64,000 nt of DNA from CAWCAW01 sp963793645 (GTDB lineage Bacteria > Actinomycetota > Acidimicrobiia > Acidimicrobiales > UBA8190). A program made the translations under genes and the position numbers. The notes below the pieces were generated by a model. That model saw only the letters and a list, made by a program, of their open reading frames with translations. It did no database searches and was not told the DNA's origin. The stretch covers positions 248,001 through 312,000 of the forward strand of contig CAWCAW010000003.1 of NCBI GenBank assembly GCA_963793645.1, in the 5' to 3' direction. How positions within the stretch are numbered: position 1 is the stretch's first letter; each line of letters starts with the position of its first letter. Positions 62,263-64,000 of the stretch are shown here, one piece after another.

Positions 62263-63198
62263 TTACGAACGTTGGTCGGGCCCGTCGACCGGTTGGGTCT
62301 TCCATGGTGGTGGGCGCCACCCCGGCTCGTTGTCGGGGCCGACACTGGCGAGTTCTCTTTCGACCTCAGGCTCCTCGGGGTCCAAGGTCGGGGGGACAAA
62401 GGCCTGGTGCGTGCCCACGAGCTCTCCCAAGGTCTCGTAGATGGCACGGGCGCTGCGGTGTTCGGCGAGGTCGGCCACGCCATGAGAACTGTGGCGAAGC
62501 TCCGGGTCGACGGTGCCGGCCAAGGTATCGGCACCCGGTGCCGGGCCGACGCGCGTGCCGGCATCAGACAAAAAGGAACGAACTCCTTCTGTCCAGCGAG
62601 CCGGGTCGCCCACGATGTCGTCGTAGCTCGTGACCAACGCCGGCAAGCCCCTGAGATGGGCCAGCAGCAGCCGGTTGTAGCGCTCCCAAAGAGCGATCCC
62701 GAACGACAGAGGGACGTCGTGGCGCCTCTCCAGTGAGATGGCCACGTCCATGGGACTGCGGAACACCACCACCGCCGCCAGTCGAGGGCCGAGCGCTTGG
62801 CGCCAGAACGGGAGCAACACGGTGGTGCGGGGGTCCTTCCACACCCACGGCACCGATCGATGCACCTTGCGGAACCGCTGGCGGGCCTCGGCTGGCGTGG
62901 TGGAGATCTTCGCGGTCACCTCGAAATAGGCACCGCCGTCGGGTGGTGGATACCACCAGGCGCGCCCCATCTCCCGCAGGATCCGGTCGTTGAGGTGCAT
63001 CAGCGAACGGCTCTCCCAGTGCCCGCGCGGATTCCACGGACCGCGCACCATGTCGTTGACGTCACATGTCGCCGGACCCAACAAGTTCACGAGGCGGGTG
63101 GCCGCCGACGTACCGCTTCGGTGCATGCCGAGGACCACCACGCCGTGGACCTCGCCGCGACGAACCAAGGCGGCGCGCTGATGCGCGAACAAGGTCAC
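62263..63198 (-). CDS. Sulfotransferase family protein
   Basis: A 311-residue enzyme from the GTG at 63198, which overlaps the upstream stop by GTGA; the longer frame to 63297 would run 100 bases into the neighbour. VVVLGMHRSGTSAATRLVNL at about 21-40 contains the PAPS loop GMHRSGTS, WVWKDPRTTVLLPFWR and FRSPMDVAISLERRH the substrate and 3'-phosphate region. The last 40 residues are acidic and Pro-rich. Same subfamily as 21977-22942 and the adjoining upstream gene, which is an apparent tandem duplicate. Confidence 0.87.
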   Translation of the reverse strand: MTLFAHQRAALVRRGEVHGVVVLGMHRSGTSAATRLVNLLGPATCDVNDMVRGPWNPRGHWESRSLMHLNDRILREMGRAWWYPPPDGGAYFEVTAKISTTPAEARQRFRKVHRSVPWVWKDPRTTVLLPFWRQALGPRLAAVVVFRSPMDVAISLERRHDVPLSFGIALWERYNRLLLAHLRGLPALVTSYDDIVGDPARWTEGVRSFLSDAGTRVGPAPGADTLAGTVDPELRHSSHGVADLAEHRSARAIYETLGELVGTHQAFVPPTLDPEEPEVERELASVGPDNEPGWRPPPWKTQPVDGPDQRS

Positions 63199-64000
63199 TG
63201 GTATCCCTGCGGCAAGGGATGCCCGGCCCGGGCCCGAAGGACCCACGGGACCCGGTACGCCATCAAGAAGGGACGCACCCAGAGCGGCTCGCGCCACAGT
63301 TGCGGGGCAAAGCTCTGGCTGAGGGCGGGCAATGACGCCAATCGCCGCACGGTTGATCGTGTCAAACGGTCAACCATGGTGTGGGCGTGGTCGTGATGGG
63401 CCATGTGTCGCTGTAGCGACGCCGCCGCCGTGGGGATGTCACCGTCGAGATGGACGCCGAGTGCCCCGAGGTCGGTCACCAGTCGATCGATGGTGACCCC
63501 CGGGTCGGCCAGCAGGTCCTCGAAGTGCAATGTCACCACTGGCATCCCCACCGCCCCTGCCACCGCACTTCGTACGTAGTGGTGCCAGAGGCCGATCCCG
63601 TAGAGACTCGGGATGCCATCGCGACGCGAAATGGACGGCACCACGTCGCCGGGCCGGCGCCATACCAGCACCGCGCACGCGTCGTCTCCGAGCAACCGGC
63701 GCCACAAGGGAAGTGTGAGGCAGGTGCGCGGATCCTTGAAGGCCCAGGTCTTCGAGGATGCGAACATGGAGAACACGTCGCGCATCTGCGGCAACAGGGC
63801 CGACGCCTTGGCCGAGTACTCCCACCCCGGAGCCGGCCATGGTGGGAAGTCCCAAGATCGCCCCAAGGCGGCCAAGATGGCGTCGTTGCAGGCCAGCAAA
63901 GACTTGCTCTCCCAGTGCCCCGCCGGGTTGTCGTACTCGGTGAGCAGCTCGCTCTCAGGACCGAGGTCGGCACCGAGAAGGTTCACCACCCGGCTCACCG
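63195..64000 (-). CDS. Sulfotransferase family protein, 5' partial
   Basis: The frame is open to the right edge. The visible 267 residues begin SRVVNLLGADLGP, which aligns just after the PAPS loop of the neighbouring paralogue (RSGTSAATRLVNLLGP), so the loop itself lies outside the window. WAFKDPRTCLTLPLWRR and LVWRRPGDVVPSISRR are the conserved substrate and 3'-phosphate regions, LHFEDLLADPGVTI another family block. Its stop overlaps the start of the downstream paralogue (GTGA), an operon. Confidence 0.85.
   Translation of the reverse strand, partial: VSRVVNLLGADLGPESELLTEYDNPAGHWESKSLLACNDAILAALGRSWDFPPWPAPGWEYSAKASALLPQMRDVFSMFASSKTWAFKDPRTCLTLPLWRRLLGDDACAVLVWRRPGDVVPSISRRDGIPSLYGIGLWHHYVRSAVAGAVGMPVVTLHFEDLLADPGVTIDRLVTDLGALGVHLDGDIPTAAASLQRHMAHHDHAHTMVDRLTRSTVRRLASLPALSQSFAPQLWREPLWVRPFLMAYRVPWVLRARAGHPLPQGYQ

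Overview
The window is high-GC DNA (one AT-richer gene aside) with many GTG and TTG starts, tight stop/start overlaps and no transposase, phage or CRISPR signature. Secreted proteins end in LAFTG/LAYTG plus a membrane segment (the class E sortase-like signal of Actinobacteria), and a diaminopimelate decarboxylase sits at the left. This points to an actinomycete-type bacterium. The many YfhO-type membrane proteins, sulfotransferases and Thr-rich surface proteins would suit an Acidimicrobiia-like lineage, but that placement is inference.

Layout. 1-3414: end of a repeat-containing surface protein, lysA, and tRNA-Arg(CCG). 3520-15401: a methyltransferase, then a long minus-strand run: methyltransferase, glycosyltransferase (GT), a wall-hydrolase-like secreted protein, a LAYTG surface protein, a collagen-like lipoprotein, and two large membrane proteins flanking an RCC1-repeat protein. 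15592-23000: a mosaic of short units on both strands with GTs and sulfotransferases. 23040-29195: a plus-strand operon with a methyltransferase-GT fusion, GT2, GNAT acetyltransferase, WecA/MraY-like initiating transferase, DegT aminotransferase (frameshifted) and a second GT2. 29307-32655 (minus): sulfotransferase plus YfhO. 32827-41462 (plus): an orphan family-5 solute-binding lipoprotein, two tandem paralogous membrane proteins and a YfhO. 41459-45673 (minus): 2OG-Fe(II) oxygenase, GT2-methyltransferase fusion and a GT-C-like membrane protein. 45912-55605 (plus): membrane GT, DPM1-like GT2 and a complete heptose-activation cassette (SIS isomerase, HAD phosphatase, heptose kinase, nucleotidyltransferase) with a transaldolase, an epimerase, two methyltransferases and a GT. 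55703-59270 (minus): SGNH hydrolase and YfhO. 59468-62122 (plus): a sulfatase-superfamily protein and a low-GC membrane protein. 62263-64000 (minus): two sulfotransferases, the second cut by the window edge.

Together this reads as a large cell-surface glycan island. A WecA-like enzyme would start a lipid-linked glycan. DPM1-like GT2 proteins would charge polyprenyl phosphate with sugar for the multi-spanning GT-C/YfhO enzymes outside the membrane. Cytosolic GTs would extend the chain, a GDP-heptose-type precursor would be made locally, and methyl-, acetyl- and sulfo-transferases would decorate it. The final structure cannot be read from the sequence.

Three genes (19724-18668, 27174-28302, 51528-52326) are each broken by a single +1 shift, so either the assembly carries indel errors or these genes are decaying or phase-variable. 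No gene-free stretch exceeds 300 bases; the longest gaps are about 240-270 bases and hold the tRNA or divergent upstream regions.
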